A stretch of 9,161 bases of DNA from an uncultured Clostridia bacterium (GCA_937916195.1 CALFTO010000013.1:1-9161); one strand, 5' to 3'. Positions 1-6,852 are shown, counted from the stretch's first letter. Notes: generated by a model from the letters alone, not told the origin. A program made the numbers and translations.

Positions 1-328
1 ATTTGATTTCAGACACATTGAAAAGGTCAAGATTTTCAATGTCGGGGGAGTTGTCTGTTCCTGCAGAGAGAATGAGCTTTACCGCGTCAGCCGTCGAGCC
101 GAATGCAAGACGGCGAAGCCCTGCCGAGATAAGCGAGTCGCTTGTGAGGAGTTCTTTTTCAAGTTGGCTTATTTTTTCGCGTATTCTTTCTTTTGACAGT
201 AAATGTAAAGCCGTGTGCTCGGGCATAAGCGTATAGCCCGCCTTGAGTGCGGCTTCTCTTGGATTTCGCAGTTGGGTGTACCAACGGCAAAAATCATCTT
301 CTTTTTTTGTGAGTCTTTTCTCGTTCAT
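1..328 (-). CDS. Terminase small subunit-like protein (partial, 3' end off window)
   Basis: Reading the minus strand from ATG at 328-326 gives at least 109 codons with no stop before the window edge. A good ribosome-binding site (GGAGGCGATT) lies upstream. The N-terminus (LTKKEDDFCRWYTQLRNP, then EAALKAGY) matches the helix-turn-helix opening of the phage terminase small subunit family (LTxKQexFcxxYl...NateAAixAGY). The later part (GLRRLAFGSTADAVKL, and LDLFNVSEIK at the edge) fits small-subunit-like proteins carried by many clostridia. In phages this subunit recognises packaging DNA and works with a large ATPase/nuclease subunit. No other phage gene is visible here, so this may be a domesticated or prophage-edge copy. 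Family assignment is by motif memory only; the exact role is unknown. Confidence 0.7.
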   Translation of the reverse strand, partial: MNEKRLTKKEDDFCRWYTQLRNPREAALKAGYTLMPEHTALHLLSKERIREKISQLEKELLTSDSLISAGLRRLAFGSTADAVKLILSAGTDNSPDIENLDLFNVSEIK

Positions 329-364
329 AATTTAATCGCCTCCATAAATAGTGCGGAACGGCAT

Positions 365-391
365 TTTTGTCCCGCAAAAAGTGAGACAAAA
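365..391 (-). other. Hairpin in leader of the terminase-like gene
   Basis: TTTTGTC at 365-371 pairs perfectly with GACAAAA at 385-391. After one mismatch the stem continues with CGC/GTG (one G-U) around an AAAAA loop. It lies 37-63 nt upstream of the minus-strand start codon, within its predicted leader. It could be a regulatory hairpin or chance; no T-tract follows on the minus strand, so it is not an obvious terminator. Confidence 0.3.
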
Positions 392-410
392 GCGAAAAAA
401 CAATAAAATG

Positions 411-439
411 TTAATAAAAAATTCATATTTAACTGTAAA
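411..439 (-). promoter_or_regulatory. Putative promoter of the terminase-like gene
   Basis: On the minus strand TTTACA (434-439) is followed after 17 bp by TATTAA (411-416), a five-of-six and four-of-six match to the sigma-A boxes. The predicted start would give a leader of about 75 nt. It faces away from the stronger plus-strand promoter at 447-474, with only 7 bp between the two -35 boxes. The AT-rich background makes this tentative. Confidence 0.35.
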
Positions 440-446
440 AATCAAG

Positions 447-474
447 TTGACATATGCTTTTTTAGGTATATAAT
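447..474 (+). promoter_or_regulatory. Sigma-A promoter of the marR-ABC operon
   Basis: TTGACA (447-452), a 16-bp spacer and TATAAT (469-474) are full consensus boxes. The expected transcription start, near 481, falls in the left arm of the dyad at 478-516, so a bound repressor would block initiation or clearance. Confidence 0.85.
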
Positions 475-477
475 AAA

Positions 478-516
478 AAATAGTTAACCGATTAATTATT
501 AAACGGTTAACTATTT
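478..516 (+). promoter_or_regulatory. MarR-type operator: 13-bp arm perfect dyad
   Basis: Positions 478-490 and 504-516 are perfect 13-bp inverted repeats (core TAGTTAACCG / CGGTTAACTA) around a 13-bp AT-rich centre. Each half also contains TTAA-N4-TTAA (484-495 and 499-510), a size typical of a single MarR-dimer site. Their centres are 15 bp apart. The dyad begins 3 bp after the -10 box and ends 30 bp before the regulator's start codon. Autorepression by the adjacent MarR protein is the natural inference. In RNA the same dyad could also form a stem. Confidence 0.75.
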
Positions 517-546
517 GGACCTTTGTGTCAGAAGGTAAGTGAAAAT

Positions 547-996
547 ATGGAAGAAAAAGTTAAAAAGGTAACTGCCGCATTTCGGGGTTATCATTGTAAA
601 CACAGAAGTATAATTGACGGTAAATTTCGTGAAAACGGACTTTATGTTGGTCAGCCACCCATTCTAAAATATTTAAGCGAGCATAAAAATGCAACGCAGA
701 AAGAAATTGCAGAGTTTTTGCACATTTCTGCACCGTCAGTTGCAACCTCTCTTAAAAGAATGGAAGAGGCGGGGCTTGTGGTACGCCTTGAAAATAAAGA
801 AGACGCCCGACGCAATACCTTAAAGCTTACTCAAAAGGGTAAAGAACTTTCAGAGTATGCCGACAACCTCTTTTTATGTGTTGATGATGCCACATATAAA
901 GGCTTTACCGATGAAGAAATTGACACGCTTATTTCGTTTCTTGAGAGAATGAATGAAAATCTTATGGTTTATGCAAAGGAGGAAGACAATGCTTAA
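547..996 (+). CDS. MarR family transcriptional regulator
   Basis: A 149-residue protein of normal MarR length. A helical N-terminal dimerisation segment comes first. A winged helix follows: ATQKEIAEFLHISAPSVATS (residues 49-68) is the helix-turn-helix, and residues 78-95 with the DARR motif (86-89) are the wing. A C-terminal dimerisation helix lies at about 121-145. The family are small dimeric regulators, usually repressors relieved by small-molecule ligands. I chose ATG 547 because AGAAGG lies about 11 nt upstream. An in-frame TTG at 523 would add eight residues but has no well-placed ribosome-binding site and almost abuts the operator. The last 8 bp overlap the first ABC gene, so the regulator is translationally coupled to the exporter it probably controls. 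Confidence 0.9.
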   Translation: MEEKVKKVTAAFRGYHCKHRSIIDGKFRENGLYVGQPPILKYLSEHKNATQKEIAEFLHISAPSVATSLKRMEEAGLVVRLENKEDARRNTLKLTQKGKELSEYADNLFLCVDDATYKGFTDEEIDTLISFLERMNENLMVYAKEEDNA

Positions 997-2749
997 ACTG
1001 TTGAAATATGCAAAAAAATATATTGTTCCGGCTCTGCTTTCACCGATTTTAATGGTTGGTGAGGTTATATTGGAGCTTATGATTCCGCTTGTTATGGCAG
1101 ATATTGTTAATCTTGTTCAGGCAGAGGGCGGAATGACCGAAGACAGTATGAACGAAATTCTTCGTCTTGGCGGAAGAATGCTTTTATATGCCCTTGGCTC
1201 GCTTTTCTGCGGTGCAATGGCGGCAAGAGTTGCCTCGGTTGCAGGTATGGGCTTCGGCGCAAGATTGCGTGAGGTTATGATTGAGAAAATTCAAAAATAT
1301 TCTTTCTCTAACATTGACCGCTTCAGTACAGCATCACTCATTACCCGTCTTACAACTGACGTAAACTCGGTGCAGAATACGTTTTTAATGCTTATAAGAA
1401 TGTTATTCCGTTCTCCAGTTATGTTTGCGGTGGCGCTTGTGTTTACAATAAGAATGAGCCCTGAGGTCTCAAAGGCATTTTTGGTGTCACTTCCTCTAAT
1501 TACATTAATTCTTGTGATTTTTGCACCCATAGCATTGAAGAGATTTAAGAAAATGCTTGAAATGTTTGACGGCTTCAACGGCTCAATTCAAGAAAATCTC
1601 ACAAATATCCGCGTCGTTAAAGCGTTTGTACGTTCAAAGTATGAAAAGGATAAATTCAAAACTGCCAACGATAATCTTCTTGCAGCAGCACTTCACGCTG
1701 AAAAGCTGATGATTATGGGTCAGCCTGCATTTATGATTATAATGTACGGCACAATCCTTGCAATTCTTTATATTGCGGCAAAGGCGATTTCAGCAGAAAC
1801 ACTTTTAATTGGTGATTTCACAGCGATTTATACCTATGTAATGCAGATTTTGATGAATTTCCTTATGCTCATAATGCTCATTGCGCAGTTCTTTATGTCA
1901 CAGGCAAGTGCAAAGCGAATTCTTGAGGTTATTAACGAAGTACCCGATATAAGAGATGATGAGGCAACCGTTACAGAGGTTAAAGATGGCTCAATAGAAT
2001 TTAAAAATGTTTCATTTAAATATAGCGGTGCACCAAATCCTGTAATCAGCAATGCAAGCTTTAAGATTGAAAGCGGAGAAATGGTAGGAATTATCGGTGC
2101 AACAGGCAGTGCTAAAACAAGCCTTGTTCAGCTTATTCCACGTCTTTATGATGTTGCCGAGGGCGAAGTGCTTGTTGGCGGAGTAAATGTTAAAGATTAC
2201 AAAATCCACGAGCTTCGCGAAGAGGTAAGTATGGTGCTTCAAAAGAACGTTCTTTTCTCAGGCACAATTGCCGATAATCTTCGTTGGGGCAACAAAGAGG
2301 CAACTGACGAAGAACTCAAAAATGCTTGCGAAATTGCAGATGCTCATAGCTTTGTATCTTCATTCCCCGATGGCTATCAGACTGATTTGGGTCAAGGCGG
2401 TGTAAATGTTTCGGGCGGACAAAAGCAAAGACTTTGTATTGCCCGTGCAATTCTCAAAAAGCCTAAAATTCTTATTCTTGATGACTCAACAAGCGCGGTA
2501 GATACTTACACGGACTCTAAAATCCGTGCAGGGCTTCGCAACAGCATTCCCGACACAACAAAAATTATTATTGCACAGCGAATTTCTTCGGTTTCTGATT
2601 GCGATAAGATTATTATTCTTGATAACGGCGGAATAAATGATATCGGTAATCACGAAGAATTGCTCGCTCGTAATGAGATTTATCAGGATATCTACAATTC
2701 ACAGCAAAAGGGCAGTGACGATTTTGACTTGCAGGGAGGTGAAGCATAA
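989..2749 (+). CDS. ABC exporter half-transporter, degenerate-site subunit (BmrC/TM287-like)
   Basis: A 586-residue type IV ABC exporter half. The membrane domain with about six helices spans residues 1-310 and the nucleotide-binding domain about 325-570. Visible motifs: Walker A GATGSAKTS (370-378), Q-loop Gln418, signature VSGGQ (474-478), Walker B ILILDD with Asp499 at the catalytic Glu position, and Gln530 in place of the switch His (IIIAQRISSV). Asp-for-Glu and Gln-for-His mark the degenerate-site partner of heterodimeric exporters such as TM287/288 and BmrCD. In addition the third Walker A glycine is Ala375. Start ATG 989 follows AAAGGAGG at 975-982 and overlaps marR by 8 bp. An in-frame upstream start at 953 would sit deeper inside marR and is less likely. 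It very probably pairs with the next gene's product to export drugs, lipids or peptides; the substrate cannot be read from sequence. Confidence 0.92.
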   Translation: MLKLLKYAKKYIVPALLSPILMVGEVILELMIPLVMADIVNLVQAEGGMTEDSMNEILRLGGRMLLYALGSLFCGAMAARVASVAGMGFGARLREVMIEKIQKYSFSNIDRFSTASLITRLTTDVNSVQNTFLMLIRMLFRSPVMFAVALVFTIRMSPEVSKAFLVSLPLITLILVIFAPIALKRFKKMLEMFDGFNGSIQENLTNIRVVKAFVRSKYEKDKFKTANDNLLAAALHAEKLMIMGQPAFMIIMYGTILAILYIAAKAISAETLLIGDFTAIYTYVMQILMNFLMLIMLIAQFFMSQASAKRILEVINEVPDIRDDEATVTEVKDGSIEFKNVSFKYSGAPNPVISNASFKIESGEMVGIIGATGSAKTSLVQLIPRLYDVAEGEVLVGGVNVKDYKIHELREEVSMVLQKNVLFSGTIADNLRWGNKEATDEELKNACEIADAHSFVSSFPDGYQTDLGQGGVNVSGGQKQRLCIARAILKKPKILILDDSTSAVDTYTDSKIRAGLRNSIPDTTKIIIAQRISSVSDCDKIIILDNGGINDIGNHEELLARNEIYQDIYNSQQKGSDDFDLQGGEA

Positions 2750-4656
2750 TGGCAGGACCAATGGGAGGAGGCAGAAAAGGGCCTCGCGGACCCGTGCAGA
2801 AGCCTAAAAATGCAAAACGCACGATTTTCAGATTGTTCAAGTATATTTTAAAGCAAAAATGGCTTTTTATTGGTATGCTCGTCTTTGCGGCAATCAACTC
2901 TTTGGCAACTGTATCGGCTTCACTTTTTATCGAGCCCATTATTGACGATTACCTCACACCACTTGTGGGTCAAAAATTCGAGGGCGAATTAGTTGCCGGA
3001 CTTCTTAAAATGATGGCGTTTATGGCTTGCGTATTCCTCGGCGGTGCTCTTGCATCCTTCGGGCAATCAAAATGTTCAGTATGGCTTACACAAAGAACGC
3101 TGAACACACTTCGCAAGGATTTGTTTGACGCACTTTCAGATTTGCCCATAAGCTATTTTGATACCCGACCCAACGGCGAAATTATGAGCCGTTTTACAAA
3201 CGACGTTGAAACACTTAGAATGTTCATAAGCCAAGGTCTTACACAGTTTATTTCTTCAGGAATTATGATTGTGGGCTCGTTTGTCATTATGCTTTCGTTC
3301 AGTTGGCAAATGACGCTTATAGTTGTCGCAATGGTTTTTGTTATGGTGTTCATTACAAAGACTATCGGTAAAAAGAGTGCTCATTACTTTAAAAAGCAAC
3401 AGGAAAATTTAGGCTCAGTTAACGGCTATATTGAAGAAATTATTGAAGGTCAAAAGGTCGTTAAGGTGTTTAACCACGAAGAAGAGGTTGTTTCGCATTT
3501 TGATGATATCAACGAAAAGCTTCGCAAAGCATCAACAAGTGCAAACACCTTTGCAAGTATGCTCGGACCTATTATGAATAACCTTTCTCATATCACTTAC
3601 GCAATAACTGCGGCAACGGGCGGGCTTTTAGCACTTAAGGGTGCAATGACCCCCGGTGAGATTGTTGCATTCTTGCAGTATATCAGAAGCTTTACACAGC
3701 CTATTTCAAATATTACACAGCAGTTTAATAACGCATTTATGGCTCTTGCGGGTGCTGAAAGAATTTTCGCGGTTATTGACGAAAAGCCCGAGCTTGACGA
3801 GGGTTATGTTGTGCTCGTAAATGCCGAATATGACGAAAATGGCGAAATCCGTGAAACTGAAAAGAGAACAGGCGTCTGGGCTTGGAAGCACACTCACGGT
3901 GACGGCACAGTAACTTATACCCGCCTTGCAGGTGACATTGTGTTTGAAGATGTAACCTTCAGTTATGACGGCAAAAAGGTTGTCCTTGACGATATTTCTC
4001 TTTATGCAAAGCCCGGTCAGAAAATTGCCTTTGTAGGCTCAACGGGTGCAGGTAAAACTACAATTACAAACCTTATTAACCGTTTCTATGAAATAGATAA
4101 GGGCAAAATCCGTTATGACGGCATAAATATCCAGAAAATCAAAAAGGATGATTTGCGTCGTTCACTCGGTATTGTTTTGCAGGATACACATCTTTTCACA
4201 GGTACAATTGAAGATAATATCCGTTATGGTAACTTGAATGCAACTCACGAACAGATTGTTGAGGCGGCAAAGATTGCCAATGCACATTCATTTATTTCAA
4301 ATCTGCCCGACGGCTACAAAACAATGCTCACGGGTGACGGCTCAAACCTCAGCCAAGGTCAGCGTCAGCTTATTTCAATTGCCCGCGCGGCAGTTGCCGA
4401 CCCGCCCGTGCTTATTCTTGACGAAGCCACAAGCTCAATTGATACAAGAACAGAAAAGCAGATTGAAAAGGGTATGGATGCTCTTATGGAGGGCAGAACG
4501 GTGTTTGTTATTGCTCACAGACTTTCAACCGTCCGCAATGCAAAAGCAATTATGGTGCTTGAGCACGGAAAGATTATCGAACGCGGTGACCACGACGATT
4601 TAATTGAGCAAAAAGGAAAATATTATCAGTTGTATACAGGAAGTTTTGAACAGTAA
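2749..4656 (+). CDS. ABC exporter half-transporter, canonical-site subunit (BmrD/TM288-like)
   Basis: A 635-residue ABC half-exporter starting in a TAATG overlap with the previous stop, with GGGAGGTG upstream at 2734-2741, so the two subunits are made together. The N-terminus is a Gly/Arg/Pro-rich cytoplasmic tail (MAGPMGGGRKGPRGP). The membrane domain follows to about residue 335. The nucleotide-binding domain has Walker A GSTGAGKTT (430-438), signature LSQGQ (534-538), Walker B LILDE with catalytic Glu559, and switch His590 in IAHRLSTV. The non-standard LSQGQ signature would face the degenerate Walker A/B of the partner, and the canonical Walker site here would face the partner's VSGGQ. An insertion of about 40 residues (353-393, including GVWAWKHTHGDGT) separates the membrane and nucleotide domains; I recall similar inserts in clostridial homologues. 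Function: ATP-driven efflux as a heterodimer in the cytoplasmic membrane. Confidence 0.92.
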   Translation: MAGPMGGGRKGPRGPVQKPKNAKRTIFRLFKYILKQKWLFIGMLVFAAINSLATVSASLFIEPIIDDYLTPLVGQKFEGELVAGLLKMMAFMACVFLGGALASFGQSKCSVWLTQRTLNTLRKDLFDALSDLPISYFDTRPNGEIMSRFTNDVETLRMFISQGLTQFISSGIMIVGSFVIMLSFSWQMTLIVVAMVFVMVFITKTIGKKSAHYFKKQQENLGSVNGYIEEIIEGQKVVKVFNHEEEVVSHFDDINEKLRKASTSANTFASMLGPIMNNLSHITYAITAATGGLLALKGAMTPGEIVAFLQYIRSFTQPISNITQQFNNAFMALAGAERIFAVIDEKPELDEGYVVLVNAEYDENGEIRETEKRTGVWAWKHTHGDGTVTYTRLAGDIVFEDVTFSYDGKKVVLDDISLYAKPGQKIAFVGSTGAGKTTITNLINRFYEIDKGKIRYDGINIQKIKKDDLRRSLGIVLQDTHLFTGTIEDNIRYGNLNATHEQIVEAAKIANAHSFISNLPDGYKTMLTGDGSNLSQGQRQLISIARAAVADPPVLILDEATSSIDTRTEKQIEKGMDALMEGRTVFVIAHRLSTVRNAKAIMVLEHGKIIERGDHDDLIEQKGKYYQLYTGSFEQ

Positions 4657-4694
4657 AAAAAGAACCTCTCACTTTAACGTGAGAGGTTCTTTTT
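4655..4694 (+). terminator. Rho-independent terminator of the marR-ABC operon
   Basis: A perfect 12-bp stem, AGAACCTCTCAC (4661-4672) and GTGAGAGGTTCT (4679-4690), has a 6-nt loop, is preceded by six A residues and ends in a T-run to 4694. The A and T flanks make it potentially bidirectional. It begins inside the stop codon of the second ABC gene. Confidence 0.92.
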
Positions 4695-4984
4695 GCCGTT
4701 GGGGGACGGCTGTTTAAAAAGGAGAATGAAAATGAAAGGGTTTTGATTCATCGTGTAGTTTTGGTGTTGCCTACCCGTGAACCACTGACTAAACTATAAC
4801 ACAGAAATATCACAAAACAATAGACAAAACTTGAACATTCTATGAATTTCACCATAAAACATCTTTAAAAAATTCTGTAAGATTTTTGTAATAATTATTA
4901 AGGTTTTGTAACAACTGTTGAAAGAAAACGGTTTTCCTATATAATAAAATATATTTATTATGAGTTATTGTGGGGATTTGCGTA
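4657..4984. other. Non-coding gap between ABC operon and polymerase-like gene
   Basis: This 328-base AT-rich gap holds the terminator, a small GCCGT/ACGGC hairpin right after it (4695-4710), and an SD-like AAGGAG (4719-4724) followed by a trivial four- to six-codon reading frame ending at 4746. A weak dyad TAGTTT/AAACTA (4756-4761, 4791-4796) follows, and then the promoter at 4918-4945. I recognise no RNA gene or riboswitch. Positions 4797-4917 show nothing beyond AT-rich sequence with recurring TTTTGTAA-like words. Confidence 0.6.
4918..4945 (+). promoter_or_regulatory. Promoter of the polymerase-like gene with a dyad in its spacer
   Basis: TTGAAA (4918-4923), a 16-bp spacer and TATAAT (4940-4945) form a good sigma-A promoter. 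It gives a leader of about 33 nt before ATG 4985. The spacer contains the perfect 6-1-6 inverted repeat GAAAAC-G-GTTTTC (4924-4936), well placed for a repressor or an activator that remodels the promoter, though it may be chance. Confidence 0.7.
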
Positions 4985-6445
4985 ATGGAGTATATTTTCA
5001 AGTCAGAAAAATCCTTAAACAGAATAGAAAAAATGAGAGCCTTTCTTGTAAGTGAAAAATGGATGGCTATTCTTTTTGTTGTTGCAGGGGTTATTGCTGC
5101 GTTAAGTTCATTTTTCCCCAAGGCACAAATTGAAATCTACGGCACAATCTTTATGGCATATATCACAGGCTTTTGCGTGCTTATTGTGCGCGACGTTATG
5201 GGTTGGCTTATCCCCGTAATGTTCACATACCTTATTGCCATAAGGTGCTACGACTCTCTTGAAACATTTATGGGGCTTATATGGTTTGCAGTTCCGTTGG
5301 TGTTTATACTGCTTTTCCATATAATTGCTTATCGTAAAAGGCTTTCAGCCAAGGGCACACAGTTTAAGCCCATGCTTTTTGTGTCGTTTGCAATAATGCT
5401 TGGCGGTATCGGTTTTATTTCACCTGAGGAATATTTCGGTGGCTCGTCGATTTATCATATGCTCGGTATGGGCTTTGGTATGGTGCTTATTTACTGCTAT
5501 TTTTATGCTCATATTGACGTGCGTAAAGATTATTCGCTGATTGATAAGCTTACTCAAATAATGGTGGTTGTTGGGCTTTTCGCCTCGTTTATGATTATTG
5601 TGCACTATGCAATCAATATAAATAAGGTGCTTGATTTAGGCAGAACTATTTATGTTCAGTGGCGAAATAATCTTTCAACAATTCTTATGATTACAATGCC
5701 TTTTGCCTTTTTAATGGCAAATAAGAAGTCTTACGCATCCGTATTCGGCTTCATTTTCTTCGGCGCAATGCTTCTCACAGGTTCACGTGGCGGTATGATT
5801 TTCGGTGCAATTGAGCTTTTAATGTGCATTGTTATGTTCGTGCTTTACGATAAGCGTCGCAGACTTGCATATATAATTATCTGTATTTGTATTCTTTGCG
5901 GTTTTCTCATTTTCGCACCGCAGATTACCGAATTCCTCGGCTATACAATTGACCGTATTTTCAGAGCACTCAATGGTGTGCTTATGGGCGAAAATACAGA
6001 AACCCGCGTTGCCCATTATGCCCGCGGAATTGACGATTTCTTAAATCACCCAATATTTGGCACAGGACTTGGCTATATGGGTAACCGTGATATTTTCGAT
6101 AATGTCAAGGGCTCACTTTGTTGGTATCACTGCGAGCCAATTCAGATTGCCGCAAGCTTTGGTATTGTGGGAATTATCGCATTCGGCTATCAGTTTATGA
6201 AGAGAAATATTCTCATCTGGAAAAAGGCTACACTTTTTAATATGACAATTTTCTTGTCATATATAAGCCTTGAAATGATGTCGCTTGTAAATCCTGGTAT
6301 TTTCTGCCCACTGCCTTATTTGATGCTCGTAACGCTCTTTATGGTTGTGGTAGAAAAATGTGACGACGGCGAATATCAAGAAAAAATCTACATTCGCAAA
6401 AAGCGAGAATTACCCAAATTAAAAGATTTAAAGAAAAAGGCTTGA
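4985..6445 (+). CDS. O-antigen ligase/polymerase-like membrane protein (Wzy_C family)
   Basis: A 486-residue polytopic membrane protein with roughly 11-12 hydrophobic segments and a basic C-terminal tail (KKRELPKLKDLKKKA). Family marks are the TGSRGG motif (265-270) at the start of a helix, and the large extracytoplasmic loop with TRVAHYARGIDDFLNHPIFG (340-359). The loop continues with GLGYMGN and WYHCEPIQIAASFGIVG, where His382 sits where the ligase-family H-N-x-x-L histidine is expected. Relatives join or polymerise undecaprenyl-linked glycans on the outer face of the membrane. No glycosyltransferase or flippase gene adjoins it, so the substrate is unknown; a cell-wall or capsular glycan is a reasonable guess. 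ATG 4985 is chosen with the weak GGGGA (4972-4976) upstream; an in-frame GTG at 4970 would add five residues. The stop codon overlaps the next promoter's -35 box. Confidence 0.8.
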   Translation: MEYIFKSEKSLNRIEKMRAFLVSEKWMAILFVVAGVIAALSSFFPKAQIEIYGTIFMAYITGFCVLIVRDVMGWLIPVMFTYLIAIRCYDSLETFMGLIWFAVPLVFILLFHIIAYRKRLSAKGTQFKPMLFVSFAIMLGGIGFISPEEYFGGSSIYHMLGMGFGMVLIYCYFYAHIDVRKDYSLIDKLTQIMVVVGLFASFMIIVHYAININKVLDLGRTIYVQWRNNLSTILMITMPFAFLMANKKSYASVFGFIFFGAMLLTGSRGGMIFGAIELLMCIVMFVLYDKRRRLAYIIICICILCGFLIFAPQITEFLGYTIDRIFRALNGVLMGENTETRVAHYARGIDDFLNHPIFGTGLGYMGNRDIFDNVKGSLCWYHCEPIQIAASFGIVGIIAFGYQFMKRNILIWKKATLFNMTIFLSYISLEMMSLVNPGIFCPLPYLMLVTLFMVVVEKCDDGEYQEKIYIRKKRELPKLKDLKKKA

Positions 6446-6462
6446 CATTCAAGTCTTTTTTT
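6434..6462 (+). terminator. Terminator overlapping the end of the polymerase-like gene
   Basis: Left arm 6434-6445 and right arm 6449-6460 pair over 12 bp with a single G-U, a CAT loop and a run of seven T residues (6456-6462). The left arm encodes the last codons and stop of the upstream gene. The stem is AT-rich apart from the middle, so efficiency may be moderate. Confidence 0.65.
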
Positions 6463-6470
6463 GTTAAAAT
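6442..6470 (+). promoter_or_regulatory. rpsF: Promoter of the rpsF-ssb-rpsR operon
   Basis: TTGACA (6442-6447), a 17-bp spacer and TAAAAT (6465-6470) are near consensus with ideal spacing. The -35 box contains the TGA stop of the preceding gene and lies within its terminator hairpin. The expected start near 6477 gives a leader of about 80 nt. Confidence 0.85.
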
Positions 6471-6480
6471 TCATATTTGC

Positions 6481-6536
6481 TATGGATAATTTTATTGAAT
6501 CCATATCCTTCCTCTCACGAGAGGTGAGGGGCAAAG
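6481..6536 (+). promoter_or_regulatory. Structured 5' leader of rpsF
   Basis: First hairpin: TATGGAT (6481-6487) pairs with ATCCATA (6499-6505), extended by AAT/ATT with a GA bulge. Second region: CCTCT/AGAGG (6511-6515, 6520-6524, loop CACG) competes with CCTCTCAC/GTGAGGGG (6511-6518, 6524-6531, one T-G). The strong site TAAGGAGGTG (6541-6550) follows. Ribosomal protein leaders are often autoregulated, and S6:S18 complexes bind leaders of this operon in many bacteria. I do not see the CCG element expected of that motif, so the mechanism here is open. Confidence 0.45.
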
Positions 6537-6557
6537 TCCATAAGGAGGTGTAAAAGA

Positions 6558-6836
6558 ATGTCAAAATACGAGACAATTATGGTTTTCTCACTCAAGAAGG
6601 GTGAAGAAGCTGCAAAAGAGCTTGTAGAAAAGTTCAAGGCTCTTGTTGAGTCAAACGGCACTCTTGAAAGCGTTGATGAGTGGGGCAAGAGAAAGCTCGC
6701 ATACCTTATCAACTACGAGGCAGAGGGTTATTATGTTCTCTATAACTACGAGGCAAACCCCGAGTTCCCCGCAGAGCTTGACCGTGTTGCGAAAATCACT
6801 GACGGTGTTCTTCGCACATTAATCGTTAAGAAGTAA
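6558..6836 (+). CDS. rpsF: 30S ribosomal protein S6
   Basis: A 92-residue protein, near the usual 95, starting MSKYETIMVFS. It has the S6 landmarks: the KYETI opening, DEWGKRKLAYLINYEAEGYYVLYNY in the middle (given here as DEWGKRKLAYLI then EGYYVLYNY) and the VLRTLIVKK end. S6 sits at the 30S platform and binds 16S rRNA together with S18, encoded two genes downstream. The ribosome-binding site TAAGGAGGTG (6541-6550) is close to a full anti-16S match, as expected for a highly expressed gene. A 16-nt gap separates it from ssb. Confidence 0.97.
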   Translation: MSKYETIMVFSLKKGEEAAKELVEKFKALVESNGTLESVDEWGKRKLAYLINYEAEGYYVLYNYEANPEFPAELDRVAKITDGVLRTLIVKK

Positions 6837-6852
6837 TTCGGAGGAAAAGAAA

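Noticed and set aside
3..406. Two plus-strand reading frames (3-236 and 215-406)
   Set aside because: They are antisense to the terminase-like gene, lack ribosome-binding sites and resemble no family; the minus-strand frame has a clear start and recognisable motifs.
523..546. Upstream TTG start for the MarR gene
   Set aside because: It would add eight residues, but no SD is well placed and it nearly touches the operator; ATG 547 has AGAAGG upstream and gives the normal family length.
2613..2939. A 108-codon minus-strand frame across the ABC gene junction
   Set aside because: It is antisense to two well-supported ABC genes, has no plausible ribosome-binding site and no recognisable domain.
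4238..4603. A 121-codon plus-strand frame inside the second ABC gene
   Set aside because: It is an out-of-frame shadow within the nucleotide-binding domain, whose Walker and signature motifs lie in the main frame.
4719..4746. SD-like AAGGAG followed by ATGAAAATGAAAGGG and a stop
   Set aside because: The reading frame is four to six codons long, follows a strong terminator, has no clear promoter and no linked downstream gene; probably chance or a repeat remnant.
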